A DNA stretch of 64,000 nucleotides from Zychaea mexicana (Eukaryota > Mucoromycota > Mucoromycetes > Mucorales > Lichtheimiaceae): the NCBI RefSeq assembly GCF_025766255.1, contig NW_026516704.1, forward strand, positions 248,001 to 312,000. Reading direction: 5' to 3'. Numbering within the stretch: the first letter of the stretch is position 1; each line of letters opens with the position of its first letter. Positions 44,557 through 55,860 of the stretch are shown here, piece after piece. Below the pieces are notes generated by a model that was given only the letters and a program-made list of their open reading frames with translations, did no database searches and was not told the origin of the DNA. The position numbers were made by a program, and so were the translations under genes.

Positions 44557-47500
44557 ATGGGCTCCCTATCATTAGAAGTAACTTCAAATAAAACAACTGT
44601 TGAAACCAAACCTCTCTGCTCTTCTGTTATTCCACCTCTGCCTGCTTCATCTTCTCCGAAATCCTCACCTTCCTTGCACCATCCTCTCAAAATGTCGGTA
44701 TCCATCGATATTTCGGGTCGTATAGTAAAAACACATGCCATAGTCGATTCGGGTGCCATGGAGAATTTTGTCGATGAATCCTTCGTACGCCATCATAACT
44801 TGCCGTCCATCAAAAGTAACAACCCACTCTTGGTCCGCACAGTCGACGGTCGAGCTCTTCGTTCCGGTATTATCACTGACGAATGTCCAGTCGATCTGTT
44901 CGTTGGCCAACACCATGAACGAATTTTGCTGTATCCAACGTCCTTGGGACAATACAGCATCATTCTTGGTATGCCCTGGTTGATCAAGCATAATCCATCT
45001 ATCAATTGGCGCACCGGCCACATCGACCTGACTTCCACCACCTGCACCACAGATTGCTTGCCAGTACCTTACAGCAGCAATTCACATCCTTCACCACCCA
45101 CTGCTAAGCATCCACCGGATATCCGACTGGTTAGTGCACTTACTATCAAGTCACTTATCCAAAAGGGCGCCCAAGCGTTTTCAGTCCATGTCGACCCCTT
45201 AGGGTCCCTGTCATCCATCGCTTCCGTCACAGTTGAAGGATCCACTGCTAATTCCTCGCTGCCATCCAAATATCGCGCTTTTGCTGATGTGCTCAGTAAG
45301 GACCAAGCTGATGCCCTTCCCCCTTCTCGTCCAGGCATCGATCATGCTATCCCGATTGCTGAGGATACTCAAGTTCCATATGGGCCGATCTATTCCTTAT
45401 CACAAGAAGAACTCGGCGTCCTACGTGAATATATAAAGACCAACCTGGATAACGGTTTCATCAGTCGTTCGACTAGTCCTGCTGGAGCCCCCATCTTGTT
45501 TGTCAAGAAAAAGGACGGTTCCCTACGCCTTTGCGTTGATTACCGTGGGCTTAACAAGATCACCATTAAGAATCGTTACCCATTGCCTCTGATCAACGAA
45601 ATGCTCGACTGTCTTTCATCTGCCACCGTCTTTACCAAGCTTGATATCCGCAATGCTTATCATCGTATCCGTATAGCCAAGGGTGATGAATGGAAAACCG
45701 CCTTCCGCACAAGATACGGTCATTTTCAGTATAATGTTATGAGCTTCGGTTTGACCAATGCGCCAGGTTCCTTCCAAGCACTTATTAATAATGCCCTGCA
45801 CGAGTATCTTGACCAGTTCGTTATCGTGTACTTGGATGACATCTTGATCTTCAGCGACAATCAAGCAGAGCACGATGAATATGTCAAGCTAGTCTTGCAA
45901 AAACTTCGTGAGTCAGCCCTTTATGCCAAAGCTGACAAGTGTAATTTCGACGTCGATGAGGTTGATTTCCTTGGTTTCCGCGTGGGTCGCTCGGGTATCA
46001 GCATGGATCCAACCAAGGTAACCTGCATCTTGGATTGGCCTACCCCCAAAAACACTCATGACATTCAGGTTTTCCTTGGGTTTGCCAATTTCTATCGCCG
46101 TTTCATCCACCATTACTCTCGCATCACTGCCCCCCTTACCTCGCTGCTGAAGAAGGATGTTCCGTTCGATTGGACTACTACACAAGATACCGCGTTCTCA
46201 GCACTCAAGCAGAGCTTCACTACTGCGCCAGTTCTGCAGCATTTCGTGCCTTCTCAACCGATCTTTGTTGAAACTGATGCATCCGACTTTGCCATTGCTG
46301 CAGTGCTTAGCCAGCCCGACTCTACTGGTGTGCATCATCCTGTAGCCTTCCATAGTCGCAAGTTGAATCCTGCCGAGGTCAATTATGACATCTATGACAA
46401 AGAGATGCTTGCCATTGTTGACAGTTTCCGTGTATGGCGCCATTATCTCCAAGGCTCCCAGCACCAAGTTACTGTCCTAACTGACCACAAGAACCTCGAG
46501 TATTTCATGTCATCCAGTGCCCGCACCCTTAGTCGTCGTCATGCCCGCTGGGCTATTAAGCTGTCCGAAGTTGAAAACGTCACGATCACGTACCATCCAG
46601 GCACCAAGAACCCCAAGGCCGATGCCCTCTCCCGTCGCTCAGATATGGCCTTCTGGAAGGGGGACGATAGCGATAAACAGCCAATAAAATCCATATTTCG
46701 TGAGGATCAAGTCGTTCTTGGGGCTGTCTCTAGTTGCCCTGTTGATGACGACCTGATATCAGCAATACGCGATAAATACGATGACGATGCTAAGACCGCA
46801 AGAATCTTGAATCTCGTACAACACCCTTCCAGTATACCTAGGCAGCTTCACGTTAAGATGAGCCGGTATCGCTTCGACGATGATTCAGGATTGTTGTTCC
46901 TCGATGACCGCATCTATGTACCTGATGTTGATGCGTTGAAGTTAGAATTGTTGTGGCTACACCACGATCACCCAGTCTCAGGCCACTTCGGTATCGCTAA
47001 GACTTGCGAACTGTTGGCTCGGCGTTTCTTCTGGCCGGGACTACGTCAATTCGTCAAACGTTACGTCTCCAATTGTCGCACCTGCAAACGCTCGAAGCAC
47101 TCCCGTCAAGCCCCTCTCGGTGAGCTCAAGCCCTTACAAGTACCTCCTCGTCCCTGGTCTTCTATCAGCATGGACTTCATTGTTGGTTTGCCATCCTCGT
47201 CACGTCACAATGCAATTTGGGTTGTTGTTGATCGATTGACAAAAATGGCGCACTTCGTCCCATGCAAGGACACTATTACGGCCAGCGAATTAGCCCACCT
47301 TTTCGTCACGGAAGTTTTCCATTTGCATGGTCTACCCAATGATATTGTCTCGGATCGTGGCGCACTGTTCACGTCGCGTTTCTGGCGTTCATTACTCGAG
47401 TTGCTCCAGATCAAGTCAAATATGTCAACAGCTTTCAGGCCCGAAACCGACGGACAAACTGAGGTAGTAAATTCAATATTGGAGCAGTATCTTCGCGCGT

Positions 47501-48282
47501 ATATCAATTACCAGCAGGACGACTGGTCTTCCTTGTTACCTGTTGCCGAATTCAGCTACAACAATTCTGTCCAGTCAAGCACGCGCCATACTCCTTTTGA
47601 GGCCACCTACAGTTACCACCCACGTTTTTCTTTGTTGCCAGCGCCCCAGGGTTCAGGTCTCTCTGGTGCTACCGAAGATTTTTGTAAGGAGTTGAAAGAA
47701 CTTCATGAATCGTTGAAAAGTGAAATTCGCCTCGCCCAGCAACAGCAAGCCATGTTCTACAACGCGCACCATCGACCCATACCAGTATTCAATATAGGCG
47801 ACTTCGTTCATGTCTCTAGCAAAAATATCAAGACTGTTAGGCCATCTTCGAAGCTTGACCATACTCACTTGGGCCCATTCAAAATCATTGCGCGTGTTGG
47901 CTCCCATGCCTACAAGTTGAACTTGCCTGTTGCACTACGGGTTCACCCAGTGTTCCACGTTGCCCTATTAACGCCTCACGATAACCCAGCGACTCCAGAT
48001 ATTCAAGACCGTGTACCTGCGCCATTGCCTCCTGTAGAAGTTCAGGGCGAAGAGCATTTCGAAGTCGACAGTATACTTGATAGTCGCCGTCGTCGGGGTC
48101 AATTACAATATCTAGTTGCGTGGAAGGGATATATAGATCCCTCAGAAAACACCTGGGAACCAGCTTCAAATCTTTGGAACGCCGCTGACGTAGTTCGTGA
48201 CTTTCATATGCAGCATCCGACCAAGCCTGCTCCACCACCATCACCTCGGCGTTTGACCCGCTCTCGTGTTACTCGAGCCTAA
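44557..48282 (+). CDS. pol: pol polyprotein: protease, reverse transcriptase, RNase H, integrase, chromodomain
   Basis: An unbroken 1241-codon frame. Protease: [14 protein letters not shown] (Asp-Ser-Gly at about residues 67-69). Reverse transcriptase: [35 protein letters not shown], and the catalytic [12 protein letters not shown]. RNase [40 protein letters not shown]. Integrase: zinc domain ([11 protein letters not shown] ... CRTCKRSKH), core Asp-Asp-Glu in [23 protein letters not shown] and [11 protein letters not shown]-terminus: chromodomain [14 protein letters not shown] ... [17 protein letters not shown]. This places it in the Ty3/gypsy chromoviruses, whose chromodomain is thought to target integration to marked chromatin. 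No stops or frame breaks. It depends on gag, which is broken in this copy. Confidence 0.97.
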   Translation: MGSLSLEVTSNKTTVETKPLCSSVIPPLPASSSPKSSPSLHHPLKMSVSIDISGRIVKTHAIVDSGAMENFVDESFVRHHNLPSIKSNNPLLVRTVDGRALRSGIITDECPVDLFVGQHHERILLYPTSLGQYSIILGMPWLIKHNPSINWRTGHIDLTSTTCTTDCLPVPYSSNSHPSPPTAKHPPDIRLVSALTIKSLIQKGAQAFSVHVDPLGSLSSIASVTVEGSTANSSLPSKYRAFADVLSKDQADALPPSRPGIDHAIPIAEDTQVPYGPIYSLSQEELGVLREYIKTNLDNGFISRSTSPAGAPILFVKKKDGSLRLCVDYRGLNKITIKNRYPLPLINEMLDCLSSATVFTKLDIRNAYHRIRIAKGDEWKTAFRTRYGHFQYNVMSFGLTNAPGSFQALINNALHEYLDQFVIVYLDDILIFSDNQAEHDEYVKLVLQKLRESALYAKADKCNFDVDEVDFLGFRVGRSGISMDPTKVTCILDWPTPKNTHDIQVFLGFANFYRRFIHHYSRITAPLTSLLKKDVPFDWTTTQDTAFSALKQSFTTAPVLQHFVPSQPIFVETDASDFAIAAVLSQPDSTGVHHPVAFHSRKLNPAEVNYDIYDKEMLAIVDSFRVWRHYLQGSQHQVTVLTDHKNLEYFMSSSARTLSRRHARWAIKLSEVENVTITYHPGTKNPKADALSRRSDMAFWKGDDSDKQPIKSIFREDQVVLGAVSSCPVDDDLISAIRDKYDDDAKTARILNLVQHPSSIPRQLHVKMSRYRFDDDSGLLFLDDRIYVPDVDALKLELLWLHHDHPVSGHFGIAKTCELLARRFFWPGLRQFVKRYVSNCRTCKRSKHSRQAPLGELKPLQVPPRPWSSISMDFIVGLPSSSRHNAIWVVVDRLTKMAHFVPCKDTITASELAHLFVTEVFHLHGLPNDIVSDRGALFTSRFWRSLLELLQIKSNMSTAFRPETDGQTEVVNSILEQYLRAYINYQQDDWSSLLPVAEFSYNNSVQSSTRHTPFEATYSYHPRFSLLPAPQGSGLSGATEDFCKELKELHESLKSEIRLAQQQQAMFYNAHHRPIPVFNIGDFVHVSSKNIKTVRPSSKLDHTHLGPFKIIARVGSHAYKLNLPVALRVHPVFHVALLTPHDNPATPDIQDRVPAPLPPVEVQGEEHFEVDSILDSRRRRGQLQYLVAWKGYIDPSENTWEPASNLWNAADVVRDFHMQHPTKPAPPPSPRRLTRSRVTRA

Positions 48283-48294
48283 GAGGGGGGGTAA

Positions 48295-48665
48295 TGTTAT
48301 GAACATTCCTCGACCTCTACTAAGTGATCGTCATCAACCTCGATGATCACTTATTGAATCCCCAAGTAATAATATCATCCATCATCATCGTCTGAATTAT
48401 CAACCCTAATACCAATCTTTCTGTTTATTCGCATTATTAAATTCCATAGTAAAAGATATATAAACACCATAGTCTTTGAATAATAAAACATCAGTCAGAT
48501 ATCTTGTTTCCATCCTATATCTTGTTCCTTATATCTTCTCTCATCATCTGCTCTCCTACCTCCAGGTTTCCTTCTTGTCTTGTCCTGTTCTTACTGAAAG
48601 CACCTAGCACATTCTCATCCGGTCTTTCTGTCCTCGTCTTGTCTTGTTCCTGTCCGCACCTTACA
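48295..48665 (+). repeat. 3' LTR of Ty3 element
   Basis: Starts TGTTATGAACATTCC right after the purine tract and ends TTACA; followed by the ATATA target duplicate. Confidence 0.9.
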
Positions 48666-48670
48666 ATATA

Positions 48671-49119
48671 GTATATATGTAGTATATATATATAAGGAAA
48701 TCTGTGTAGCGTAAAAATACCCGATATAGTAAAATTGACGTCACTGAATCCCATAAAAGGTACGTCGGAGCTTCAAACATATACTAAAAAAGGAGAAATG
48801 GGCTGAAAACCAACTTGAGCATAGAGAGTAACTGTTATTATTTGATGAAACTAAATGCTTTTATTTTTCGCATATAGAGTATTATTTTGGCTATCTACTG
48901 ATTTTAATTGCAAGTCACAGTACCCAATAAGTAGCTTTAAATTATTTCTACAAACATTTTGCTTAATAGCTTTAAATTGGTGATCTTAAATAAGCTAATA
49001 AATATACATTTAAGAATAGAAAATTTAGCATGTTATTTTTTAAAACAAAGGTACAACAATACAGTCACATTTTTTTGGTTTTAATTGGGCCCTTTCTTAT
49101 AAATTTCAAAGCAAACCAA
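48671..49119. other. AT-rich spacer, no gene seen
   Basis: No coding supported; the flank between the Ty3 element and the tRNA-like sequence. Confidence 0.4.
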
Positions 49120-49193
49120 GTATGCTGGTAGCTTAAGGTGTAGAGCTTTGGACTAGTGCTAGGTATGGTAAGGGGTCAAATCCTGCAGTATAC
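49120..49193 (+). repeat. tRNA-like sequence, probable SINE head or decayed tRNA
   Basis: Acceptor-like ends GTATGCT/AGTATAC pair over 7 bp. An A-box-like TAGCTTAAGGTGTAG and a B-box-like GGGTCAAATCC sit at tRNA-like spacing, but the anticodon stem does not pair well. T-runs follow. A second B-box-like arm (AGGGTTCAATTCCGG) lies at 49246-49264 without a matching 5' half. This fits a degenerate SINE or tRNA relic better than a working tRNA. Confidence 0.45.
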
Positions 49194-49360
49194 CTTTTTT
49201 GCTTGTTCAGCTTTACTTTTTTTTGAATATTCAAAATCTCCAAAGGTCAAGGGTTCAATTCCGGCAGTGACCAACTTTTCTTTATAAGAAAATTTTACAA
49301 TATACTGAATGCAACTTTTTTCATCAAAAATGAGGATATTTTATTTTAAAAAATCATTAT

Positions 49361-49634
49361 TCTATTCCGATGAATTCCTTCCCTTATGACTCATAGTCAT
49401 TCCGTTCCGATGAATATCCTTTTTTCCTTTCTTTATAACTCAATAGTTATTCCGTTCTGATGGGATATCCTTCTTCCCTTCCTTTATGACTCATAATCAT
49501 TCCGTTCCAACGGGATATCCTTTTTCCCTTCCTTTATGACTCTAAACATTCTGTTCTGATGGAATATTATTTTCCCTTCCTTTGTGACTCATAATCATTC
49601 TGTTCCGATAGGATATCTTTCTTCCCTTCCGAAT
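49361..49634. repeat. About 50-bp tandem repeat, six copies
   Basis: Units starting at about 49361, 49399, 49449, 49499, 49547 and 49596 share ATTC(C/T)GTTC(C/T)GATGGGATATCC, TTTTTCCCTTCCTTTATGAC and TCATAATC. The first and last copies are partial. Confidence 0.8.
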
Positions 49635-49865
49635 GCTTCTGGTTAAAAAAGTATATAAAGGGAACTAATCGGTTTATAACTATATAATTTTGTATCAGAA
49701 AATTTTTAATTATTAGCTGAATTCTAAAAATTGAAAAAGCAAAATTGAATTTTTTTTATTATATAAAAATACAATCATAATAATATCAACTGATAAAAAA
49801 TAGTTATCCTCAATACTGAAATTCTTATATGCAAACAGTCTATGATAAAATCTTTAAAAAAAATT

Positions 49866-50166
49866 ATGAGTCAGGTGATGGAGAAGTATTTTGATGATGA
49901 AATTCTATGCCAAACAATTATAAAAACAAAAGATGATGGAAAGTATAATAAAAGAAAAAATAGATGAAACAAAAACTAACTATTTTTGGTATATAAATAC
50001 TAGTCCAAATGTATATACCTATATACATAGAAGAGGAAAAAAAGAGGGTCGCATGTGTCATAAAAAGATAAAGACAAACATTGGTAATAATAAACCTGAC
50101 TTTCTATGCTGTCAACATAGTAAGCTACATATACGAAAAAAAAGAGAAAAAAAAATAAGACACTAA
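49866..50166 (+). pseudogene. Small AT-rich Cys/His-rich ORF, convergent with the chromodomain transposase
   Basis: From ATG 49866 (MSQVMEKYFDDEILCQ) the frame shifts near 49945 and continues as NVYTYIHRRGKKEGRMC, KKIKTNIGNN, DFLCCQHSKLHIRKK, ending at 50166. The pattern YI-x-R-G-x3-G-x2-C ... CC-x-H-x3-H looks like a small zinc-binding module with one Cys perhaps mutated to Tyr. It has the same AT-rich codon use as the neighbouring transposase tail and points toward it, so it may be the second gene of that element. I do not recognise a named family. Confidence 0.4.
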
Positions 50167-50371
50167 TAAAAAAAGCAGAAAAAAAAGAAATAATACTAAA
50201 AAAATAAAAAAATTAAAAAAATATATATATGCAATGGAGGGATTCTTAGTTTTACTGATATTATTAATAGAATAATGCAATAACTCATATAGATGTAATT
50301 CATTATATTTACAAAAAAAAAGAGGATTTATCCTCTTTAAATATATAGGGTAGACTATGCTATTTTTTTAT

Positions 50372-50981
50372 TTAAAGATTTTTTTCTTTCATATAATCAT
50401 TAACAATATCTTTTGTATTAAAATCATTTTGTTTTACCCAGGTATTTTCATCATCACTATAACCAAGCCATTTTACATAAAATATTAATTTATTATTATT
50501 ATCAACCATATGATCTATTATTTTTTCTACCTGAAATATATTATCATTATTCTTTTGTTGGTTACGTTTTCTTTTCTTAGGTACATTATTTATTGAAAAT
50601 TCATTATTATCTATATTTTTTTCTATATCTTTTTCAATATCTTTAATATTTAAACTTAAAATTTTAGATTGTAATTCTCTTAATTTATTATATTGTTTAT
50701 TTACTTTTTGTTCACTACTAAAAACTAAATTAATTTTATTTATTTTTGTAGGAAATTCAAATCTATCACCATACTATGCTATATGATGAGATTGAACTTC
50801 TATATTATAACTTTCACAAAAGTTATAAATATTCTTTAATAAACATGCAACACGGAATTGAAGATTATAATATTTTTTATCAGACATTTGCAATACTGCT
50901 TTATTATTATTAAATTTATTAAATTTTGATGCTAATATAGAAAATCGACTTTCAATTTCAGATCTAAATGAGCCAAATCTA
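50372..50981 (-). pseudogene. C-terminal part of AT-rich transposase with a chromodomain
   Basis: Read on the minus strand from the Helitron insertion point: RFGSFRSEIESRFSILASKF and NLQFRVACLLKNIYNFCE (C-terminal helix block of IS5/PIF-type transposases), HHIA-stop-YGDRFEFP with TAG at 50774-50776 where Trp is expected, a Lys/Asn-rich linker with KKRKRNQQK, then FQVEKIIDHMVDNNN, LIFYVKWLGYSDDENTWV and FNTKDIVNDYMKEKN ending at 50372. The last block has the aromatic cage layout of a chromodomain (F-V ... W-x-G-Y ... E-N-T-W). The N-terminal and catalytic part of the same gene is at 61445-62330, on the far side of the Helitron. Confidence 0.75.
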
Positions 50982-51108
50982 TCTTATTAAAAAAATAAAA
51001 GTTATGTATTATACAAGGAAATATGTGTTCCTCTGCCAGATATTTTATCCTCTTCTACGCAGGTGTGTATAAATTGCTTGCTACACAACATGTTTTTTCT
51101 TTTTACAG

Positions 51109-51299
51109 ATGAAGAGATCTGGGCAAAAGTTACTCACTACGAGTCTATACGTGAGGCCTACCCCACTGGAATCAAGCACCTCGCATTCAGCTACAAGACT
51201 CTGTATATGGAACTAAACACATGCATGGGTGAAATCGATGAAGCAATTGCAGAATTTCACCAGAAGAAACAGCACGCTATGGAGAAAACCAAGAAATAG
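51109..51299 (+). CDS. Terminal exon of unknown gene at the Helitron 5' end
   Basis: Begins right after a good 3' splice site (TTTTTACAG) and is open to TAG 51297-51299: DEEIWAKVTHYESIREAYP, IKHLAFSYKTLYMELNTC, EIDEAIAEFHQKKQHAMEK. Helical and charged, with codon use unlike the AT-rich flank. I do not recognise it. Its place at the start of the Helitron makes a captured gene fragment possible. Confidence 0.4.
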
Positions 51300-51348
51300 T
51301 TTTTTTTTATTATAATAAACTTTAGTTTGTCATATTTATGCCTTAAGT

Positions 51349-51460
51349 AAACGAGCGAAGCGAGTGAGTTCGGGTTTAGAAGGAAGTGTGGTTGGGGGGT
51401 ACACCCCAACGGGAGGGCTCGCGGGGGAGAACGTCCCGCAAAAGTTTTTTTTTTTTTTGA
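51349..51460. repeat. GC-rich GCGAAGCG cassette near the Helitron 5' end
   Basis: AGTAAACGAGCGAAGCGAG, then GTTGGGGGGTACACCCCAAC (hairpin), CGGGAGGGCTCGCGGGGGAG and a T-run. It shares GAGCGAAGCGAG with the 3' end at 61420-61432, and AGTAAAC is the inverse of GTTTACT just beyond that end. Confidence 0.6.
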
Positions 51461-51508
51461 TCCCAACGCAGTAATAGTCAAACGTTCTTTTACTTTTAAC
51501 TCTCTGAC

Positions 51509-52741
51509 ATGTCAACACCTATTTGTAACTCTTGCGGTTTGCCGGGCCACCAACGCGTAACTCATCGTGATTGCCTAAACAATCCTTTAAATTGGCAATA
51601 CGCCAAAACAATGAGAATGATGAGTGCGATTTCGACATTGTTCGCGAAGCACCAGAAGCTGTGCCTGTCTGTTCCAGTTGTGGGCAAGAGGGTCACTCAC
51701 GAAGGTCACATTGTGATTGCCCTAATAATCCGTCAAACAACGAGAATCTCACTACACCTACTGCTGCTCCAGTTCATGTATGCTCAAGCTGTGGACAAGA
51801 GGGTCATTTGAGACGCACGCACAGAAGCTGTCCTAATAATCCTGCAAACCAGATCGAGCAAGAAAACGTTAGTTACTATTTGGATCTTCACAATGACACT
51901 GATGATTACTGATGACGCCGTTATAATTTAGCTTCATAGTATTGCCCGCGTTTCCACAAACTCCCATCCACTGCGCCATTTCATTGGTTCCTGGATACTG
52001 AATGTAGTAACTGCCATGCTCGCCTTTGGATCCAAGAGCGTGTATCTCATAGCTCTCTCCGCACGCCACGTTTCAATCTTTGCTGCCAACAAGGGTCGGT
52101 TGAGCTCCCACTACTCAATCCACCACCTCCAGAGATTTCACAATTGCTACGTGGTACTGATGCTGCTGCTGAGGATTTTCGTACCAACATCCGAGTATAC
52201 AACAGTGTTCTGAGCTTCACATCTCTTGGTGTCAACGTTGATCAAACTGTTGCTAATTCGCGTGGTGGAGCGTACAATTTCCGAATTCATGGAAGTGTCT
52301 ACCATCGCATAGGTTCATTGCTACCGGCTGAAAATAATAGACCCGCCTTTGCTCAAATTTATGTGCACGATCCATCCACTGAAATTGCCAATCGACACGC
52401 TGTTTCCCCTATATGCCTTAATGATTCCACTCTACGCCAATTACAGGCCGTAATGCATCGTATCAATCCTTTTGTCGAATCCTTCCGAGATATGAACGAA
52501 ATTGCCCACGACCAAGGGGTTGACAATGTTAGAATGCTCATCAGATCAGAGAATACTCCAGACCGTCGACGTTACAACGCACCAACTACCAATGAAATTG
52601 GTATCCTTATCATGGAAAACAATAACGAGGATGCTGGCCCACGCAATATTGTGTTGAGAACAAGATCCAATGAGTTGCAAAGAATTAGCGAAATGCATCG
52701 CTTCTATGATGCACTTCAATATGTTTTACTTTTCCCTCAAG
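51509..52741 (+). pseudogene. Helitron Rep N-terminal part with zinc knuckles
   Basis: Three knuckles CNSCGLPGHQRVTHRDC, CSSCGQEGHSRRSHCDC and CSSCGQEGHLRRTHRSC (the first shifted in frame near 51600) lead to the Helitron-like N-domain: ECSNCHARLWIQERV, FNLCCQQGSVELPLL, FRTNIRVYNSVLSFTS, YNFRIHGSVYHRIGSLLP, FAQIYVHDPSTEIAN. It is open to LQYVLLFPQ. In-frame stops TGA TGA (51910-51915) and TAG shortly after break it. The exon ends CAAG|GTTCGT at 52741 and joins in phase to 57412 (TTTAG|GTAATGAAGGG), reading FPQ-GNEGW, the usual Helitron sequence, across the Crypton. Confidence 0.8.
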
Positions 52742-52973
52742 GTTCGTCCCTGCAATTATTAGCACTGTCTATTAGTATTTTGGCAATATCATTTTGTGTT
52801 TAGTGCAGGTCCGGACTCAGGTCCACAGCATAGCGGGGACCCAATCTTGATATCCTGGAAAAAAAAAGAATTTTCGAAGCTTCACCACTTTTCTTTTGTC
52901 AGGCACATCTGTTAGATTCCGTTTCCTTCATCTCATTTCCATTCCTCATTAAATCGTTCACTATCTTAACAAC

Positions 52974-55860
52974 ATGAGCAGAGGTCGTGGTAGCACTGTT
53001 ACTCCTGCTAGGAGAAGCACCGCCCGTTTGGCTAATCGCCCGGGCCGTGTGGTGGCGAGTAATGGTGCCTCACCACGACCTCTTTCTCTCCCTGTCCCTC
53101 CCCCTCTACCACAGTATACTTCTTTCATGAGCTCGCAAATGGAGTATCAAGCTGCTGCTGAATCTGCTGCCCGAGCTACATACGAACAAGCACGAGGAAG
53201 TCGTCCGCAGAATACAGTTAGATCGTATTCTCCCAGGCAGGAAGAATTTCTCGAGTAGTGCCGAAGACGCTGTCCAAATGATCACACTAACCAGTTGATC
53301 GACGACAGAAAGCTTCATCTTTTTCTTGTGGAAGAGGTTAGCAGCATATCTGTTCGCAATCTATATATGTACGCATGTCTTACAATTGTGTTCTTTTTAG
53401 GTCGTCTTCAGAGAGAAGCGTAAACCTGGAAGAAAGAGAAAAGAGCCAGAGAATTCTGTGCTGTCGCCTGCCTCGTCACCCGCTCCTGCCATGCGTACCA
53501 CCACCACCACCATGCCATCATCCTCGCCTGCTGCTGTTGTTCTCTCGCCCGCCACCACCATCATGCCATCATCCTCGCCTGCTGCTGTTCTCTCGCCCGC
53601 CACCGCCGTCATGCCATCATCCTCGTCTGCTGCTGTTCTCTCGCCCGTCACCGCCGTCATGCCATCATCCTCGTCTGCTGCTGTTCTCTCGCCCGCCACC
53701 GCCGTCATGCCATCATCCTCAGCTGCTGCTGTTCTCTCGCCCGTCACCACCATCTTGCCATCATCGTCGTCGTCATCATCTGCTGCGCTACCTGTACGCG
53801 ATGCTCCGGGTTATACCGTTGAGCAACCTGTTGCGTCTGATGCCCCCGCCCCCAAAGTCAAGCTTGCTACCGTTAAACAATACATTACTTCCATTGTCGA
53901 TCTCCATTTTGAACAAGCCAAAACAGACCCTTGCTTCAATCGTCCGCATCCGCGTGGTCCGCTTGTTCATGCACTAGTTGATCATTTGAAACGTGTGGAA
54001 AACGAGCTTAGTCGACAAAACTACGAAGACAGAGACATGCGTACGACAGCAGATGGTTATTCGACATCAGCTGAGATAGAGCGTATTGTAGATCATTTTC
54101 TGGCCACCAACAAGCAACAAGGACTGCGAAATTGCACTGCTTTTCTTCTGCAACACTATGGACTTCTACGGGGCGAAAGCGTTCGTATGATGGAACTTGC
54201 CGATCTACAAACGTTACTTCTTGAGTGCGAGGGTGTCACTGAATGTCATGCGTTGGTGATGGTGCTTAAGCAAGGAAAAACAAACCAAGAGGGCCGTGTG
54301 GAGTTTGCTGCTGCGATGCGTAACGCCAATGTTGTTATCTGTCCTTTGATGATGCTTTCTTTTTATCTCTTTCATCGGTGGCACGTTGCTGGTGAGGCAT
54401 TCCCTTGTTTCCAAAGCAATCGAGATTGGTTCGACATCAAGCTCATCAGAGGCAGAGATCGCAACACGCAGTCCATTACGTATGATCGTCATCGCGAGTG
54501 TATTTTAGAAGCATTCAAGTCAGTCGGCATTCACAGTAAAGCGGTCACTCACGCTATGAGGGGTTCGTCAGCACGCATGGCAGAGATATCTGGAACGAGC
54601 GAAGAGTCTATCCGGCGATTAGGTCGTTGGAATAATTCTGCTTTATCGACCAGTTATCTAACCAATTTGCCTCGTGATATCTTGTGGACCATGGCAGGAT
54701 TCACTAGAGAAGCTGGCCAATTCTACTTACCTCGTGCTGCTGTTATACCACCCCTTGAGCTTTGCAAGAAGGTTTTTCCTGAAGTCGATCGGTGGCGGGC
54801 GTTGCTGGATGCCAAATAAGTGGAGGACTCGTGCGCGGCTGATTCGTTTTTGCATCTTCTTGTGCAGTTGCGTGTAGTAATTTTGCAAGATTCGGTTTTG
54901 ATGAAAAAGCGCTGTCCAGGTCATCATTTGTTCCATGATCCTTTGTATCTTGAATTTGAACGGTATGTGCTGGTGGACTACAGTCTTTCGTTTATATACT
55001 AATTATCCTTTTAAAATAGTAACTTGAATCATGCACTTAGAAACAACGAAGAGCCCACTGATCTGTTACTTCAACGTGCCGTGCCGATCATTGAAAATAG
55101 ACTTGCCATCTTGCAACAACAAATCGCTGCTCAGCAACAAGACACCAATCGCATCGTACAATCTTTCTCTAACGCCATACCCACTCTGAAAGCACTTGCG
55201 CAGCTTGCACCAAACATGAGTCGTATAGGAGATATTGTACAGCATTGGGACCGCATCGCCAGCGGACAAGCGTCCTTGAGCGTCACGCTCAACTTGGCAG
55301 GTCAGCAGCAGCAACAACAACAGCAGCAGGAAGGTTGGGGCTCGGTTTCGCTCCCGTCCTCGTCCTCCTCCCTCCCATCCACCATGACAGCAACTGTGGC
55401 ACTGCCATCAGCAGCACCAGCGCCATCATCATCTTCGTCGTCGTCGTCAGCAGCCCCAGCACCAACATCGTCAGCAGCATCGTCAGCAGCATCAGCACTA
55501 ACTCATCACCATCATCATCACCCCCAACAACAACAGCCCATATATCCATCCATGAACCGCACAAACGTCCAAACAATCCCACAATTATGGACTGAATGGT
55601 TTGACGGTTGGAATGGCGGCATGTCTGTGATTAGAATGGAAGAAGTGTACAAAACTGCATGGCGAAAAAGTGATTCAGACGGCAAATGGTTTCGTAGAAG
55701 ACGAGCGATTATTCGGAAAGTTCAAGATTATATCGAAAGAAAAGGAATGCAAGAAAGAGTACCAGAAGCGTTGGACACTATACATAGACACTATCTCGCT
55801 GTCGGCATTACCTCATTAGATTCACTATCGAAAGACTTATGTTTTTTTGATACACTTTAA
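52974..55860 (+). pseudogene. Crypton tyrosine recombinase with Gcr1-type C-terminus, two nonsense codons
   Basis: Exons 52974-53336, 53401-54962 and 55020-55860 join in phase. N-part: SYSPRQEEFLE-stop-C with TAG 53256-53258 where Trp is expected, then RKLHLFLVEEVVFREKR. A Ser/Pro/Ala-rich stretch has a 48-bp internal repeat (53512-53790). Core: TVKQYITSIVDLHFEQ, YGLLRGESVRMMELADL (Arg), THAMRGSSARMAEI (His-x2-Arg) and STSYLTNLPRD (Tyr nucleophile), the tyrosine recombinase catalytic set. TAA at 54817-54819 replaces an expected Gln, after which the frame stays open. A Gln-rich coiled coil follows, then TIPQLWTEWFDGWNGGM and KWFRRRRAIIRKVQDYI, a Gcr1-like DNA-binding domain as in fungal Cryptons. 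Otherwise whole. It lies inside what reads as an intron of the Helitron Rep gene. Confidence 0.85.
53512..53790 (+). repeat. 48-bp coding minisatellite in the Crypton
   Basis: Units start at 53512, 53563, 53611, 53659, 53707 and 53755 and encode MPSSS(P/S)AAVLSP(A/V)T(A/T)(V/I) repeats of 16 residues (the first has 17). Confidence 0.85.

Larger units (their letters stand above)
42560..48665 (+). mobile_element. Chromoviral Ty3/gypsy LTR retrotransposon, complete
   Basis: Two LTRs of about 370 bp (42560-42929 and 48295-48665), both starting TGTTATG and ending CTTACA, are flanked by the 5-bp direct repeat ATATA (42555-42559 and 48666-48670). The LTRs differ at roughly a dozen positions, so the insertion is fairly recent but not new. 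gag, then a full pol with protease, reverse transcriptase, RNase H, integrase and chromodomain lie between them. A purine tract (AAGAGGGGGGG) precedes the 3' LTR. gag is broken by a 471-bp fold-back MITE, while pol is unbroken. Confidence 0.95.

Noticed and set aside
42560..48665. Ty3 element as an endogenous virus with an envelope gene
   Set aside because: pol runs straight into a chromodomain and the 3' LTR, and there is no third ORF.
49361..49634. Repeat array considered as CRISPR
   Set aside because: Units are contiguous, about 50 bp, with no unique spacers, in a eukaryotic setting.
53375..53977. Pro/His/Ser-rich plus-strand frame
   Set aside because: Shadow of the 48-bp coding minisatellite in the Crypton, which is supported in another frame by catalytic motifs on both sides.
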